Shown here one piece after another: positions 30,038 to 37,965 of a stretch of 64,000 nt of DNA. Under the pieces are notes generated by a model that was given only the letters and a program-made list of their open reading frames with translations, ran no database searches and was not told where the DNA came from. The DNA is taken from IMG/VR virus record IMGVR_UViG_3300037147_000032, positions 1 to 64,000 of that record; one strand, 5' to 3'. The DNA is from a virus. Each line of letters starts with the position of its first letter. Position 1 is the stretch's first letter. Both the position numbers and the translations under genes were made by a program.

Positions 30038-30517
30038 ATGAGCGATGGTCGGATATACGTCATTTACGGACAGGGCGGCATCATCACCTCTGGCGGAATG
30101 AAGCTGCTCGCCAACCGAATACAGGCGCAATGGCCAAAATCGATCGTCACGACGCATTCATGGGACGATCCGAATGCAATCGCTGCGGATATGGCGCGCT
30201 ACACGTCGCTCGTTAAAATCCTGATCGGATACTCGCTCGGGGCAAACTGTGTGACATGGGTGGCTGATATCTTCAAAGGACCGATTGACCTCGCCGTATG
30301 CTACGATCCATCAGTACTGTCTATCGTGAAAAATCCGACTGCGAATGTAAAGCGGCTTATTCTCTATCACAACACCGATATCGAGCCCGAAGGTCACGCG
30401 GTATTTCTGGGTCCTCAAGTCGAGACGACGCAAATATCAATGGCGCATCTGGCGATCTGCTACAGCGAGATGTTGCACCAGAAGACGCTGGCGGCGATTG
30501 GAAAATGTTTGAACTGA
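30038..30517 (+). CDS. Alpha/beta-hydrolase-like protein in the lysis block
   Basis: 159 residues, ATG abutting the previous stop. VIYGQGGIITSGGMKLLA gives an oxyanion-type start, ILIGYSLGANCVTWVA contains the nucleophile elbow GYSLG, LAVCYDPS offers the acid, and AHLAICYSEMLH a late His. A compact esterase/lipase fold is likely. Lipases and esterases assist lysis in some phages, but no substrate is indicated. Confidence 0.6.
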   Translation: MSDGRIYVIYGQGGIITSGGMKLLANRIQAQWPKSIVTTHSWDDPNAIAADMARYTSLVKILIGYSLGANCVTWVADIFKGPIDLAVCYDPSVLSIVKNPTANVKRLILYHNTDIEPEGHAVFLGPQVETTQISMAHLAICYSEMLHQKTLAAIGKCLN

Positions 30518-30533
30518 TCTGGAGTTTCCCCCT

Positions 30534-31379
30534 ATGCAAAGCACCTATCTGGATTTCATGAACAACCGGCTGATCCCGAAGTACGAGGGGGGTTATGGAT
30601 GGTCCAAGGCTGACCCCGGCGGTCCGACCAAGTACGGCATCACGTGCTATGATCTCGCCGAGTTCGAGCACAAGAAAATGAACAGCATGTCGGCATGGGC
30701 TGAGCCTGTCAAGGAGATGCAGCTTTCCGTCGCCGACACGATCTATCAGAACAAGTACGCGAACGCCATCTATTACGCCGATCTTCCCGCCGGTCCGGAT
30801 GCATGCATCATGGACTACGGCGTCAACTCCGGCACGTCGCGTGTCGTGCGGGCATCCCGCGCGATCCTGAAGATCAAGGGCGGCGGGATCATGGATCAGT
30901 CGCTGCTTGACGCCATCAAGAAGACTGACCCCTCAGTTTTCGTCACCGCGCTGTGCGCTGAGCGCATGCACTTCCTGCACGGTCTCCGCACGTGGGGAAC
31001 GTTCGGTGGCGGCTGGACTTCGCGCGTCACCGATCTCAAGGCCTACTGCCTGCATCTGGCCGAGGGTGGCACTCCCGCTGCGGCTGTGGCTGCGGTTGAT
31101 CTCTCGCATGTCGTCATGCCCAAGGCGATCCACGTGCCTCGCACGGCTGGCGCTCCCACGGCTGGCGGTGCTGTCGCTGGCGGCGCGGCGGTCGCGGCTG
31201 CGGGCTTCCCGTGGTACTACATCGTTGCCGGTGTCCTCGTCCCCGTCATCGCGGGCGTCATCTACGAGGCCTACGAGGCGAACAACGCCTCGAACGCCAA
31301 CAACACCATCGTTCTCCCGGCCGGAATTGTGCTGCCTTCGGTGCCGGCAGCCCCGGTTGCCGCCTCACCGATCAAGTGA
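30534..31379 (+). CDS. Endolysin, GH108 N-acetylmuramidase with C-terminal membrane segment
   Basis: 281 residues, ATG preceded by TCTGGAGTTTCC. Residues 15-40 carry KYEGGYGWSKADPGGPTKYG, the EGGY/GGPTxYG signature of GH108 muramidases; a PG_binding_3-like region follows (YADLPAGPDACIMDYGVNSG). The last 80 residues include an Ala/Gly linker and a strong membrane segment (WYYIVAGVLVPVIAGVIYEA). This would tether the enzyme after export. Confidence 0.85.
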   Translation: MQSTYLDFMNNRLIPKYEGGYGWSKADPGGPTKYGITCYDLAEFEHKKMNSMSAWAEPVKEMQLSVADTIYQNKYANAIYYADLPAGPDACIMDYGVNSGTSRVVRASRAILKIKGGGIMDQSLLDAIKKTDPSVFVTALCAERMHFLHGLRTWGTFGGGWTSRVTDLKAYCLHLAEGGTPAAAVAAVDLSHVVMPKAIHVPRTAGAPTAGGAVAGGAAVAAAGFPWYYIVAGVLVPVIAGVIYEAYEANNASNANNTIVLPAGIVLPSVPAAPVAASPIK

Positions 31380-31388
31380 GGTAGCATT

Positions 31389-31739
31389 ATGATGTGGTCT
31401 TCACTTAGCAACGGCACCGCCGCTTTTCGGGCGACGTTCCACCAGTCCGCCGTGATCTGGTTTGCCCGGGTGCAGATATTGCTCGGAGCGATCTGGGCCG
31501 TCCTCGTGGCCACGGACCTCTCATCGGTAATTGGCAATCCGAAATACATCACCGGATGGCTTATATTCTCTGGTGTCGTCACCGAGATGACGCGTCGAGC
31601 GCGCACCGTACAAGACGATGATGGGCATCTGATCCCGCGACGCAATGACGATGACCATGTCACTGTGGTCGTGAACAATGCATCCGCTGCACCGGCCCCC
31701 GCGTCCCCGCTCGGGCCGTCTACGGGCGCAACGAAGTAA
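31389..31739 (+). CDS. Holin-like membrane protein
   Basis: 116 residues, ATG (alternative one codon later) after GTAGCATT. Two hydrophobic segments (VIWFARVQILLGAIWAVLVA and ITGWLIFSGVVTEMT) separated by a short loop, then a charged and Pro-rich tail. This is a class-II holin-like layout next to the endolysin. Confidence 0.5.
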   Translation: MMWSSLSNGTAAFRATFHQSAVIWFARVQILLGAIWAVLVATDLSSVIGNPKYITGWLIFSGVVTEMTRRARTVQDDDGHLIPRRNDDDHVTVVVNNASAAPAPASPLGPSTGATK

Positions 31740-31751
31740 AGGACAAAAGCC

Positions 31752-32036
31752 ATGATTAAACCAACTGTTGGGCGTGTAGTGTGGTTTACCCCTGCCACTG
31801 ACGATCAGACCTTTAGGGATTACAACCCGCCGTTCGCGGCGCACGTGGCATATGTATGGGGCGACACGTGCGTCAACCTCGCTGTCATTCTACCGGACGG
31901 CAGCGGATTTGTAGGTGAAACGTCGGTTACGCTGGTACAGTCCGACGAAGAAAAGGCGGCGCAAGTGTCCGGCCGATTTGCCGAATGGATGCCCTACCAG
32001 AAGGGCCAAGCCGCAAAACACGACGCCGCCGCTTAA
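31752..32036 (+). CDS. Conserved small phage protein (94 aa)
   Basis: Begins with a GRVVWFTPATDD segment and has a beta-rich body with NLAVILPDGSGF. Similar small proteins occur in lysis and late operons of other phages. Function unknown. It lies between two membrane protein genes. Confidence 0.55.
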   Translation: MIKPTVGRVVWFTPATDDQTFRDYNPPFAAHVAYVWGDTCVNLAVILPDGSGFVGETSVTLVQSDEEKAAQVSGRFAEWMPYQKGQAAKHDAAA

Positions 32037-32048
32037 AAGGGGTTCTCA

Positions 32049-32462
32049 ATGCTAGCACTGCTCGCAGCGATCCCGTCGCTCTTTGCCGGGATATTCGGGA
32101 CGATCAACTCGATCACGAACGCGATCTCGAACGAAAAGATCGCCGCGATCACTGCTACGACTGATGAGGCGCGGATCGCGTCTACCGAACGTGTGGCCCA
32201 GTTGCAGCAACAGCGGGACGTGCTGATCGCTGATAGCGCGCATAGCAGTCTCGATCTCTACATTCGTTCTTTCATCGCCATCGGTCCGGCGGCATACCTG
32301 CTCAAGATTTTTCTCTGGGACAAAGTTCTCGCCTACTGGACCAACGGCAGCACTGACCCAATCGATATGAACCTTTGGAACGTGGTAATGATAATCTTGG
32401 GCTTTTACTTCGTATCAGCCACGGCGACCACCGTGTCTCGTATCTTCGCCAGTCGAAAGTGA
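32049..32462 (+). CDS. Holin-like protein with three hydrophobic segments
   Basis: 137 residues. N-terminal membrane segment (LLAAIPSLFAGIFGTIN), a coiled region rich in Thr/Ala/Gln, and two further hydrophobic stretches (FIAIGPAAYLLKIFLW, NVVMIILGFYFVSATA). The arrangement is like the three-TM gene-transfer/phage holin type. GTGA overlap with the next gene. Confidence 0.55.
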   Translation: MLALLAAIPSLFAGIFGTINSITNAISNEKIAAITATTDEARIASTERVAQLQQQRDVLIADSAHSSLDLYIRSFIAIGPAAYLLKIFLWDKVLAYWTNGSTDPIDMNLWNVVMIILGFYFVSATATTVSRIFASRK

Positions 32463-32647
32463 AAGTGCTTGTCCTCGCGGTCTTGCTACTCGTCGGGCAC
32501 CGTACACACGCGCGATGCCCGGAGATCGTGAACGCGTATTATGACTTCGTCTATTCGTGGGGACAGGGCTACGGCTCGGATGTCCACCGAGATCAATTCA
32601 CAGGGAGATATCCCAAGCGGGTTCTGGTTTGCATACGGGGGATGTGA
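32459..32647 (+). CDS. Small exported protein (62 aa)
   Basis: GTG start overlapping the previous stop. A clear signal peptide (VLVLAVLLLVGH then THA cut site) is followed by about 45 residues with two Cys. It precedes the coiled-coil membrane protein and may be part of a spanin-like lysis pair. No family. Confidence 0.55.
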   Translation: MKVLVLAVLLLVGHRTHARCPEIVNAYYDFVYSWGQGYGSDVHRDQFTGRYPKRVLVCIRGM

Positions 32648-32648
32648 C

Positions 32649-33563
32649 ATGAGTAAAATACTAAGGGGAGTTCTCGTTGCATTACTCATGCTGACGACGT
32701 CAGCGTTGTTGACGGCGGCCCCTGCCGTGACGCAAGAAGCTCCGCCGCGTCCCTCTTATAGTCAAGCTGATACTAAAGTCGATCCGACCGAGAACGTCAA
32801 GGCATTGAATGCCGCTGAGGCCAAGCGGCAGGACGATTTGCGATTGCAGCAAGAGAAGTATTTTGATGCCAAGCTGAAAGACCTTGATGAAATCAGCGCC
32901 TTGCGCGAGAAGACCAATGCCCAGTTGCGCGACAGCGAGATTGTGCGCATCGACAGTGAAATGAAACTGCGGGCCGAATTTAACGAGAAATTGCAGATCG
33001 CCGAAGCCCACCGTATCGACGCCATTCGGGCCGTGGACGTCAACGCCGTCACGGTCGCTTCGCAACGAGCGAGCGATCAGGCCTTGGCGTTGCAGAAGAA
33101 AGGTGACGACAGCGCGTTGGTCCTGAGCGCGCAGGTTACCAAGAGCGCTGACGACGTGCGAACGCTGGTCAAGACGACGGCCGACGAACAGTCCCGAAAC
33201 CTGCAACAGCAATTCGCTGCCATTCAGGTGCAGTTCACCGGACTTGCTACGCGGCTATCGACGCTTGAACAGACCGGCTCGGAAAGTCTGGGCAAGTCGA
33301 AATATGCCGACCCGGCTCTGGCGGCATTGGTGACCGAAGTGCAGAAGCTCAGCCGGACGCAACAGGATACTGCCGGGCAAGGTACCGGCCGCAGCGATCT
33401 GACTGGGTGGATCGTCGGTGGCGTCATGCTGTTGCTGGCGCTTGGCACATTTGCGATGCTGGCGTTTCGCAGCCGACCGCAGCCGCAGCGTGTCGAAGAG
33501 TATTATGAACCGAGGGTTCAGCGTCCATCGCCGCGCCGTGCAGCGACAACGAGCGAAGAGTAA
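32649..33563 (+). CDS. Periplasm-spanning coiled-coil protein, spanin-like
   Basis: 304 residues, ATG at 32649, one base after the previous stop. N-terminal export signal (GVLVALLMLTTSALLTAA), about 200 residues of coiled coil (Lys/Glu/Gln/Asp-rich), then a C-terminal membrane segment (WIVGGVMLLLALGTFAMLAF) and a basic tail. Topology resembles a unimolecular spanin, but no lipobox Cys is present. A spanin or lysis-timing role is inferred. Confidence 0.5.
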   Translation: MSKILRGVLVALLMLTTSALLTAAPAVTQEAPPRPSYSQADTKVDPTENVKALNAAEAKRQDDLRLQQEKYFDAKLKDLDEISALREKTNAQLRDSEIVRIDSEMKLRAEFNEKLQIAEAHRIDAIRAVDVNAVTVASQRASDQALALQKKGDDSALVLSAQVTKSADDVRTLVKTTADEQSRNLQQQFAAIQVQFTGLATRLSTLEQTGSESLGKSKYADPALAALVTEVQKLSRTQQDTAGQGTGRSDLTGWIVGGVMLLLALGTFAMLAFRSRPQPQRVEEYYEPRVQRPSPRRAATTSEE

Positions 33564-33565
33564 AC

Positions 33566-33820
33566 ATGTGGACAGGCTACACCAGTCTCCTGACAGCGCA
33601 TATCATTTACCGCCGACCGGATCATCTATGGCTTCTCCAAGAGTACATCTATCAGGATTATGACGTGCTCCCGGACTTTCCCCGGCTGATGAAGTTCCTG
33701 CGCTTCTGGCGAGACAAACTCGATGGACCGCTCGTCGCGGTCCGGGTCGGGCACGTTCTCGACCGCGCGCAGATCGTTCTCGATCTTCACGACTTTCAAT
33801 TCGCGGGTCGGCCTCACTGA
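33566..33820 (+). CDS. Conserved small phage protein (84 aa)
   Basis: ATG 2 bp after the spanin-like gene. Aromatic N-terminal half (MWTGYTSLLTAHIIYRRPD, LLQEYIYQDYDVLPDFPRLM) and a helical second half (FLRFWRDKLDGPLVAVRVGH). Not recognised as any known family. Confidence 0.6.
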   Translation: MWTGYTSLLTAHIIYRRPDHLWLLQEYIYQDYDVLPDFPRLMKFLRFWRDKLDGPLVAVRVGHVLDRAQIVLDLHDFQFAGRPH

Positions 33821-33828
33821 AATACCAA

Positions 33829-33857
33829 TTGCCCGAACGATCCGCTTGTGCTAGTGT
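33829..33857 (+). promoter_or_regulatory. Promoter candidate upstream of the 33884 gene
   Basis: TTGCCC, 17 bp, TAGTGT, located 27 bp before the ATG. The GTGCTAG core also occurs in the + promoter candidate at 62735-62763. The match to a sigma-70 consensus is weak. Confidence 0.3.
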
Positions 33858-33883
33858 TCACCCCAACATGAAGGATTTACCCA

Positions 33884-34327
33884 ATGGCTGATGAAGGATT
33901 TTCTGGCGAGGGCTCCCCCATGCACTTCCTCAGACACGAACTCGACGCCATTGCTGACTATATCGCCGCCCGGCTCGACGGTACTCTTCGCGCCATCATC
34001 CGAGAGGAACTCAAAATGACCGACCAAGCCATCCTAGACCTCACCGCCGCCGACAACGCCATCCTCGCCGAACTGAGCCTCGTGGTTTCCACGGTTCAGA
34101 CCGACGCGGCTGCCCTTGCCACCCTGCTCGCCAGTTCCGGCACCTCGCTCGATCCGGCCATTGAAGCACAGGTCGCCGTCCTGACTGCCGGCACCGCCGC
34201 CGCCGTCGCTGCCATGGCTGCCCTCGTGCCCCAGAGCCCGGGCGCCGCAGGTGCCTCCGGTGCCTCCGGCGCGACTGCCGCTACGGGTGCCACTGCCGCC
34301 GCTGCTTCTGGCGCCGTCACTGCCTAA
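33884..34327 (+). CDS. Ala-rich protein, possible fibre/virion accessory
   Basis: 147 residues. A helical N-terminus (MHFLRHELDAIADYIAARL) and a long heptad-like middle (LTAADNAILAELSLVVSTV) precede an Ala/Gly/Ser C-terminal tail with collagen-like GA-x repeats. It is the last gene of the + block, before the bidirectional terminator. Function unknown. Confidence 0.6.
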   Translation: MADEGFSGEGSPMHFLRHELDAIADYIAARLDGTLRAIIREELKMTDQAILDLTAADNAILAELSLVVSTVQTDAAALATLLASSGTSLDPAIEAQVAVLTAGTAAAVAAMAALVPQSPGAAGASGASGATAATGATAAAASGAVTA

Positions 34328-34375
34328 ACCGCACCCACGGGGCACGGCAGCCTCGGGAAACGGCATTCTAGACAA

Positions 34376-34406
34376 AAGAAAAGGCCCCGGACTCCGGGGC
34401 CTTTCA
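34376..34406 (+). terminator. Bidirectional rho-independent terminator between convergent blocks
   Basis: AAGGCCCCGG and CCGGGGCCTT pair around ACT; on the + strand CTTTCACG follows, on the - strand CCTTTTCTTTTG. It lies between the last + gene and the first convergent - gene, separating late and early transcripts. Confidence 0.85.
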
Positions 34407-34441
34407 CGTTGTGTGATATATTTGTCACGACCGGCGCTTTC

Positions 34442-34543
34442 TCAGGAGCAGCTTCCAAGCTTGAGAAAGAACCACACGACTGTGATCAGCGTAAAACAAA
34501 ACAAAATCATAACGGCAATACCTGCCTGTGCATCTTTGTTCAT
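34442..34543 (-). CDS. Small membrane protein (33 aa)
   Basis: ATG at 34543 with AGGA 8 bp upstream. One hydrophobic segment (GIAVMILFCFTLITVVWFFL) and a short Cys-containing end. It is the most distal gene of the - block. Function unknown. Confidence 0.5.
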   Translation of the reverse strand: MNKDAQAGIAVMILFCFTLITVVWFFLKLGSCS

Positions 34544-34621
34544 GTCAGATTATCCTAAATGCGAGTTCCATGACTTTCCACCGGGCCGGATCGGAAGGTA
34601 CGAGTTTGATCCGGGTCGACG

Positions 34622-35026
34622 TCATCGCAGGATTTTGCCCCGGCCGCTTTCCTCGTAGCCGGTCACAAGGCCACAGACAATGTGCTGCATTGCGTAGGCT
34701 TCGAATTCGGATGATGGCTTGCGCTCGCCGATGTACTTGAGCGTCTGACGCCAGACATGCATGCCCTCGTGGGTGAGGAGTGCAAGCGCGGCTTCGGACG
34801 ACCGCTTCTTGTGGTTCAGGGTGACGATTGAGCACGCGTGCCCGTCACCGTCGTTTGTGAAGTGTGCGCAATTGCCATCGCTGTCCGGATACGGCTCCCA
34901 TGGTGACATGTTGAAGCGCTTCATCTCTTTATCCCACGCTATCTCATTCGGGCAGAACCCGAAGTAGTAGGGAAGCCAACTAATTTTGCGCCATACCGTC
35001 TTCATATGATAGGGTTGGCCCTTCAT
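34622..35026 (-). CDS. HExxH zinc metallopeptidase-like protein
   Basis: 134 residues from an ATG overlapping the previous stop. LLTHEGMHVWRQ gives the zinc motif HEGMH, and SSEFEAYAMQ downstream offers a Glu as third ligand, a gluzincin-like arrangement. The protein lacks an obvious signal. A zinc-dependent protease is inferred; substrate unknown. Confidence 0.6.
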   Translation of the reverse strand: MKGQPYHMKTVWRKISWLPYYFGFCPNEIAWDKEMKRFNMSPWEPYPDSDGNCAHFTNDGDGHACSIVTLNHKKRSSEAALALLTHEGMHVWRQTLKYIGERKPSSEFEAYAMQHIVCGLVTGYEESGRGKILR

Positions 35027-35493
35027 TTCATATCCGCCGGTTTGAGTTGACAGGACATCGCGGTCCATCCATTGCCGTGATCTCGATCCGTGAGGAAGCC
35101 GAAGCGGTTAAAATATTGCGGCTTCTGTGTCACGAGCAGCACGGATGTGCCGTCATGCTCCCGGACGTAGTCGAGCCGGTGCTCGGTGAGCAACGTGCCA
35201 AGACCTTTGCTCTGATGTTTCTGGTCGAGCGCGACCCAGATGAACTCCCAGAAGCCTTGCATCATCATGGTTTTGCGAAGCGCGCAAAAGCCTGCGGTCT
35301 CATCCGTAGCGTAATGATCGGCGATGAAAAACCTCGGAGCGTACTCGCCACCCTTAAAACCTTCGACGAATTGCTTGAAGCACCGGTCGGCGCTCACGTC
35401 GCCCCAATTCTCACGCACGAGATGAACGCACGCACCCATGTCCGAATACTGCGGGTGACGAATGTGATACGCGCTATTTGATCCTGTAAACAT
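35023..35493 (-). CDS. GNAT-family acetyltransferase
   Basis: About 156 residues. The start is uncertain: ATG at 35493 has GGAAG upstream, ATGs at 35505/35508 are alternatives. HQSKGLGTLLTEHRLDY is the acetyl-CoA binding motif A, preceded by EFIWVALDQKHQ, and YFNRFGF is motif B. Ends in an ATGA overlap with the metallopeptidase gene. Target unknown; phage GNATs can modify host proteins or nucleotides. Confidence 0.8.
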   Translation of the reverse strand: MFTGSNSAYHIRHPQYSDMGACVHLVRENWGDVSADRCFKQFVEGFKGGEYAPRFFIADHYATDETAGFCALRKTMMMQGFWEFIWVALDQKHQSKGLGTLLTEHRLDYVREHDGTSVLLVTQKPQYFNRFGFLTDRDHGNGWTAMSCQLKPADMK

Positions 35494-35731
35494 TGTAACT
35501 TCCATCATGCTCTTCGACGGTGTAAACACTTTTTCCGTAGTTGATGCAAGCCCGAAATATATCATAGGTTGATCTGCCCGGAATGTAGTGCTTGGAGCCT
35601 TCACTCATTTTCTCGTATGGGGCTACGGGCGGAAACGCAAGCTCGACAATGTTCGTAAAGAACGATTGAGAGCCCCCGACCACGAGTGCGGCGCACGCTT
35701 TGCCGATGTACTCTCGTTCGGCGTCACTCAA
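35474..35731 (-). CDS. Hypothetical protein (85 aa)
   Basis: TTG start at 35731 overlapping the previous stop (TTGA) with GGAG 7 bp upstream, which decides the start. Contains an N-terminal helix and a C-terminal beta-rich end (SVYTVEEHDGSYNVYRI). Not recognised. Confidence 0.55.
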   Translation of the reverse strand: MSDAEREYIGKACAALVVGGSQSFFTNIVELAFPPVAPYEKMSEGSKHYIPGRSTYDIFRACINYGKSVYTVEEHDGSYNVYRIK

Positions 35732-35946
35732 CTTGCATCTCCGCTATACTGAGCGCGTTTGCGCGCTTCCCAACCCGCTACGAACGCAGCCCGAGCCGCC
35801 TCATGGTCATGAGGTATCCAATTGGCATCTACCTTGTTGCAATACTCCTGCCACGCCCTGAAACGTGCGGGATGTGATTTGGGAACGGGCTCACGCGCGG
35901 CTTCCATGACCTCGTGAAGCGCGGCATCCGAGATTTTGTCTGTCAT
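35728..35946 (-). CDS. Hypothetical protein (72 aa)
   Basis: ATG at 35946 overlaps the stop of the deoxyribosyltransferase gene. Helical and basic, with FRAWQEYCNKVDANWIPHD and AARAAFVAGWEARKRA, a pattern seen in many small phage proteins. Function unknown. Confidence 0.6.
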   Translation of the reverse strand: MTDKISDAALHEVMEAAREPVPKSHPARFRAWQEYCNKVDANWIPHDHEAARAAFVAGWEARKRAQYSGDAS

Positions 35947-36434
35947 AGCCGGTTTTGCTCCCATGCAGCGGCCTTGACGCCGTCCGCGAACGTATCCCAT
36001 GCGCTCTTCGTCGTTGTCTGCCAGCGGGTTTCAATTTCGTTGTTAACCGCTTCAGCGAGTAACACGGCTGACATCTTCGGTTTGAGAAGAGTGAAATAGG
36101 CGCACTCCGTCATCATGAGATTGATCGGGTCGAAGCCTTCGTGGATACGGACGTCCGTCCGGTACACACCGATATGGCACCCTTTGGCGAAGCCGTAGCC
36201 AATCTCCCAGCACGTGCCGCTGTCCGGGTCGGGTCCATCGAGATTGGCAAGCACTAGCTCAGCCCATTCAATGCCGCCGATATCCGACCGGAAGATCTTG
36301 CCCGCGTTGTCTCCCTGTTCATTCTCCTGCGGCAGAAAGACTTCATGACCAAGCTCGCGCAGACAATACGCGAGTTGAGCATTCCAGTTGCACTCTGATG
36401 TGGAAAACAAAGGCCCAGCCATGTATATTTTCAT
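35943..36434 (-). CDS. Nucleoside 2-deoxyribosyltransferase
   Basis: 163 residues. YMAGPLFSTSECNWNAQLA, GHEVFLPQENEQGD, a DGPDPDSGTCWEIGYGFA active-site/ligand loop and IGVYRTDVR fit the family that exchanges bases on deoxynucleosides. It probably salvages or remodels the nucleotide pool during phage replication. Overlaps its neighbours by a few bases. Confidence 0.85.
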   Translation of the reverse strand: MKIYMAGPLFSTSECNWNAQLAYCLRELGHEVFLPQENEQGDNAGKIFRSDIGGIEWAELVLANLDGPDPDSGTCWEIGYGFAKGCHIGVYRTDVRIHEGFDPINLMMTECAYFTLLKPKMSAVLLAEAVNNEIETRWQTTTKSAWDTFADGVKAAAWEQNRL

Positions 36435-36607
36435 CAGATTTTCGCTTTTTCTAACTCTTTGATGATCCAGTTTTCATATCCGAGCGAAGCGACTACCGCT
36501 TTCGCGGCATACTGTTCGGCCTCCAGACGGGTATCAAAGGGACCGACCGCGACCCCGATGATCGGCGGCGCTCCGGTGTTGACCACAACCTTGATGACGA
36601 TCCACAC
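36434..36607 (-). CDS. Small protein with SPOR-like motif (57 aa)
   Basis: GTG start at 36607 with GGAG 7 bp upstream; TGATG junction to the next gene. A hydrophobic beginning (VWIVIKVVV) is followed by GVAVGPFDTRLEAEQYAAK, like the G-V-x-V-G-P-F motif of SPOR and related domains. Function unknown. Confidence 0.5.
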   Translation of the reverse strand: MWIVIKVVVNTGAPPIIGVAVGPFDTRLEAEQYAAKAVVASLGYENWIIKELEKAKI

Positions 36608-36664
36608 CAGCCAACTCCAAAATGGGTTTCGCCCCGCGCTTGTTAGCCCGGGATTTTGGTGTTG

Positions 36665-37795
36665 TCAAACGATTTTTGGTTTATTACTGTCCCAAGACAG
36701 CCAAGCACTCGATCCGGGCTTGCGTCTCTCTGCGCCATCAAGGTACACGGGCCATGAGGCTGTGATCCCGTGCTTCGGATGGACGAACGTCAGGGACTGC
36801 AACGGTCGCGTCGGCCGGGTACGCAACACCAGCCGGGCGTATTCGTTGTATCCGATCAGCGAACCGTTGACGATCACAGGCACCGCATCATTGTAACCGA
36901 TGTACGTGTGATAGTGCCCGATCAGCAGCGTATCGAAATCCCGGCCACACTGCGCCTCCGAAGCTCCAACCTTGAGCGTGCCGCGAGCGATGGGGCCGAG
37001 CGCGCCGATGATGCCGTCGCCACCCTTCACACCGAGCGTATCGCCATGCGTGAGCATGAAGCGCCGGCCATAGATCGCGAAGTGGGCATCGACCTCGTTC
37101 GGGACATGGATGGTAACACGCGGATCGTCAGCAAACCACTTTTCGATATGCTGAAAGATGACCCATTCCCAGCTATCGAATACGCGGTTCTTGGCCCGTG
37201 GCTTCAACGTGGTGCGTCCGTGATTACCGGGTACGCACGGAACGAAGACCTTGCCAAACTTGTCGGCGAGCATCGTGATGATGCCGATCAGCATTTCCTC
37301 GACTTCGACCACGGCCAAGGTCACTGGCCCGTCATTGGTCTCGCGAAGGTCTTCGTGGATGCCGCCAGTGATCATGTCACCGCCGACCGCAAAGACACAC
37401 CCCGGATACGTCGGAGTTGTCATGTGATTGAAGCAGAGATCGATGATCGTCTCACCGAAACGCTGGACCCTCTGTTTACTGATCTTCCGGTTGAAGGCAT
37501 TCATGCCTCCGACCTGATCAGGGTCCACCATCTCGCCATGGTGCCAGTCTGATGCGAGGATCAGAGGAACGCCAGTGATCGAGCTAGTCTTGTGCGGCTT
37601 GGTGAGCCAGACCGGCGGTTCGCGCGTGTAGGCGTCGAGCCCGAAGATTTCCTGCCTCAGGCTTTCGGCAGTGTCATGTTCTTGAGTTCGGCTGCGGAGT
37701 TCTTTTTCGAGGGCCTTGATCTGGTTTTGCTTGCCACGGATAATTTCGTTGGCATCAGCAAGGCGTTCGCTATCCGTCTTTTGTTTCGGGTCCAT
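36665..37795 (-). CDS. Metallophosphoesterase (calcineurin-like)
   Basis: 376 residues. The N-terminal 60 residues are a coiled coil. Then ILASDWHHGEMV (DxH), FAVGGDMITGG (GD), CVPGNHGRT (GNH), THGDTLG and GHYHTYIGY (GHxH) give the five metal-binding motifs. Such phage enzymes act as nucleases or phosphodiesterases in DNA metabolism. Its 5' end overlaps the truncated repeat protein gene. Confidence 0.8.
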   Translation of the reverse strand: MDPKQKTDSERLADANEIIRGKQNQIKALEKELRSRTQEHDTAESLRQEIFGLDAYTREPPVWLTKPHKTSSITGVPLILASDWHHGEMVDPDQVGGMNAFNRKISKQRVQRFGETIIDLCFNHMTTPTYPGCVFAVGGDMITGGIHEDLRETNDGPVTLAVVEVEEMLIGIITMLADKFGKVFVPCVPGNHGRTTLKPRAKNRVFDSWEWVIFQHIEKWFADDPRVTIHVPNEVDAHFAIYGRRFMLTHGDTLGVKGGDGIIGALGPIARGTLKVGASEAQCGRDFDTLLIGHYHTYIGYNDAVPVIVNGSLIGYNEYARLVLRTRPTRPLQSLTFVHPKHGITASWPVYLDGAERRKPGSSAWLSWDSNKPKIV

Positions 37796-37965
37796 TGTTT
37801 ATATTCCCTGTCTGTAGCCAATCCCTTTGGCGATGATTGATAGGTACGTTTTCGTTCAAGATACTTCGGCGAACTATTGTAGCGCCGCACGGCCTCGCGA
37901 CCTTTCGGGCTTCTTTTGTAGCGAGTTTGTCTCTCGTTCTTTTTCTTCTTCTTGTCTTCTGCCAT
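37657..37965 (-). CDS. SPKG-repeat protein, probable truncated endonuclease relative
   Basis: 102 residues. Residues 10-60 are repeats of 12-13 residues with RYxxSPKG cores, as in the longer protein at 45037-45531. Its last 45 residues run into the start of the metallophosphoesterase gene in another frame, so the natural gene may be a shortened remnant of a homing-endonuclease-type protein. Basic and probably DNA-binding. Confidence 0.5.
   Translation of the reverse strand: MAEDKKKKKNERQTRYKRSPKGREAVRRYNSSPKYLERKRTYQSSPKGLATDREYKQWTRNKRRIANALLMPTKLSVASKTRSRPSKKNSAAELKNMTLPKA

Noticed and set aside
34436-34469. Eight-pair stem CTTTCTCA/TGAGAAAG as terminator
   Set aside because: It overlaps the end of the small membrane gene and lacks a T tract; the bidirectional terminator next to it explains termination.
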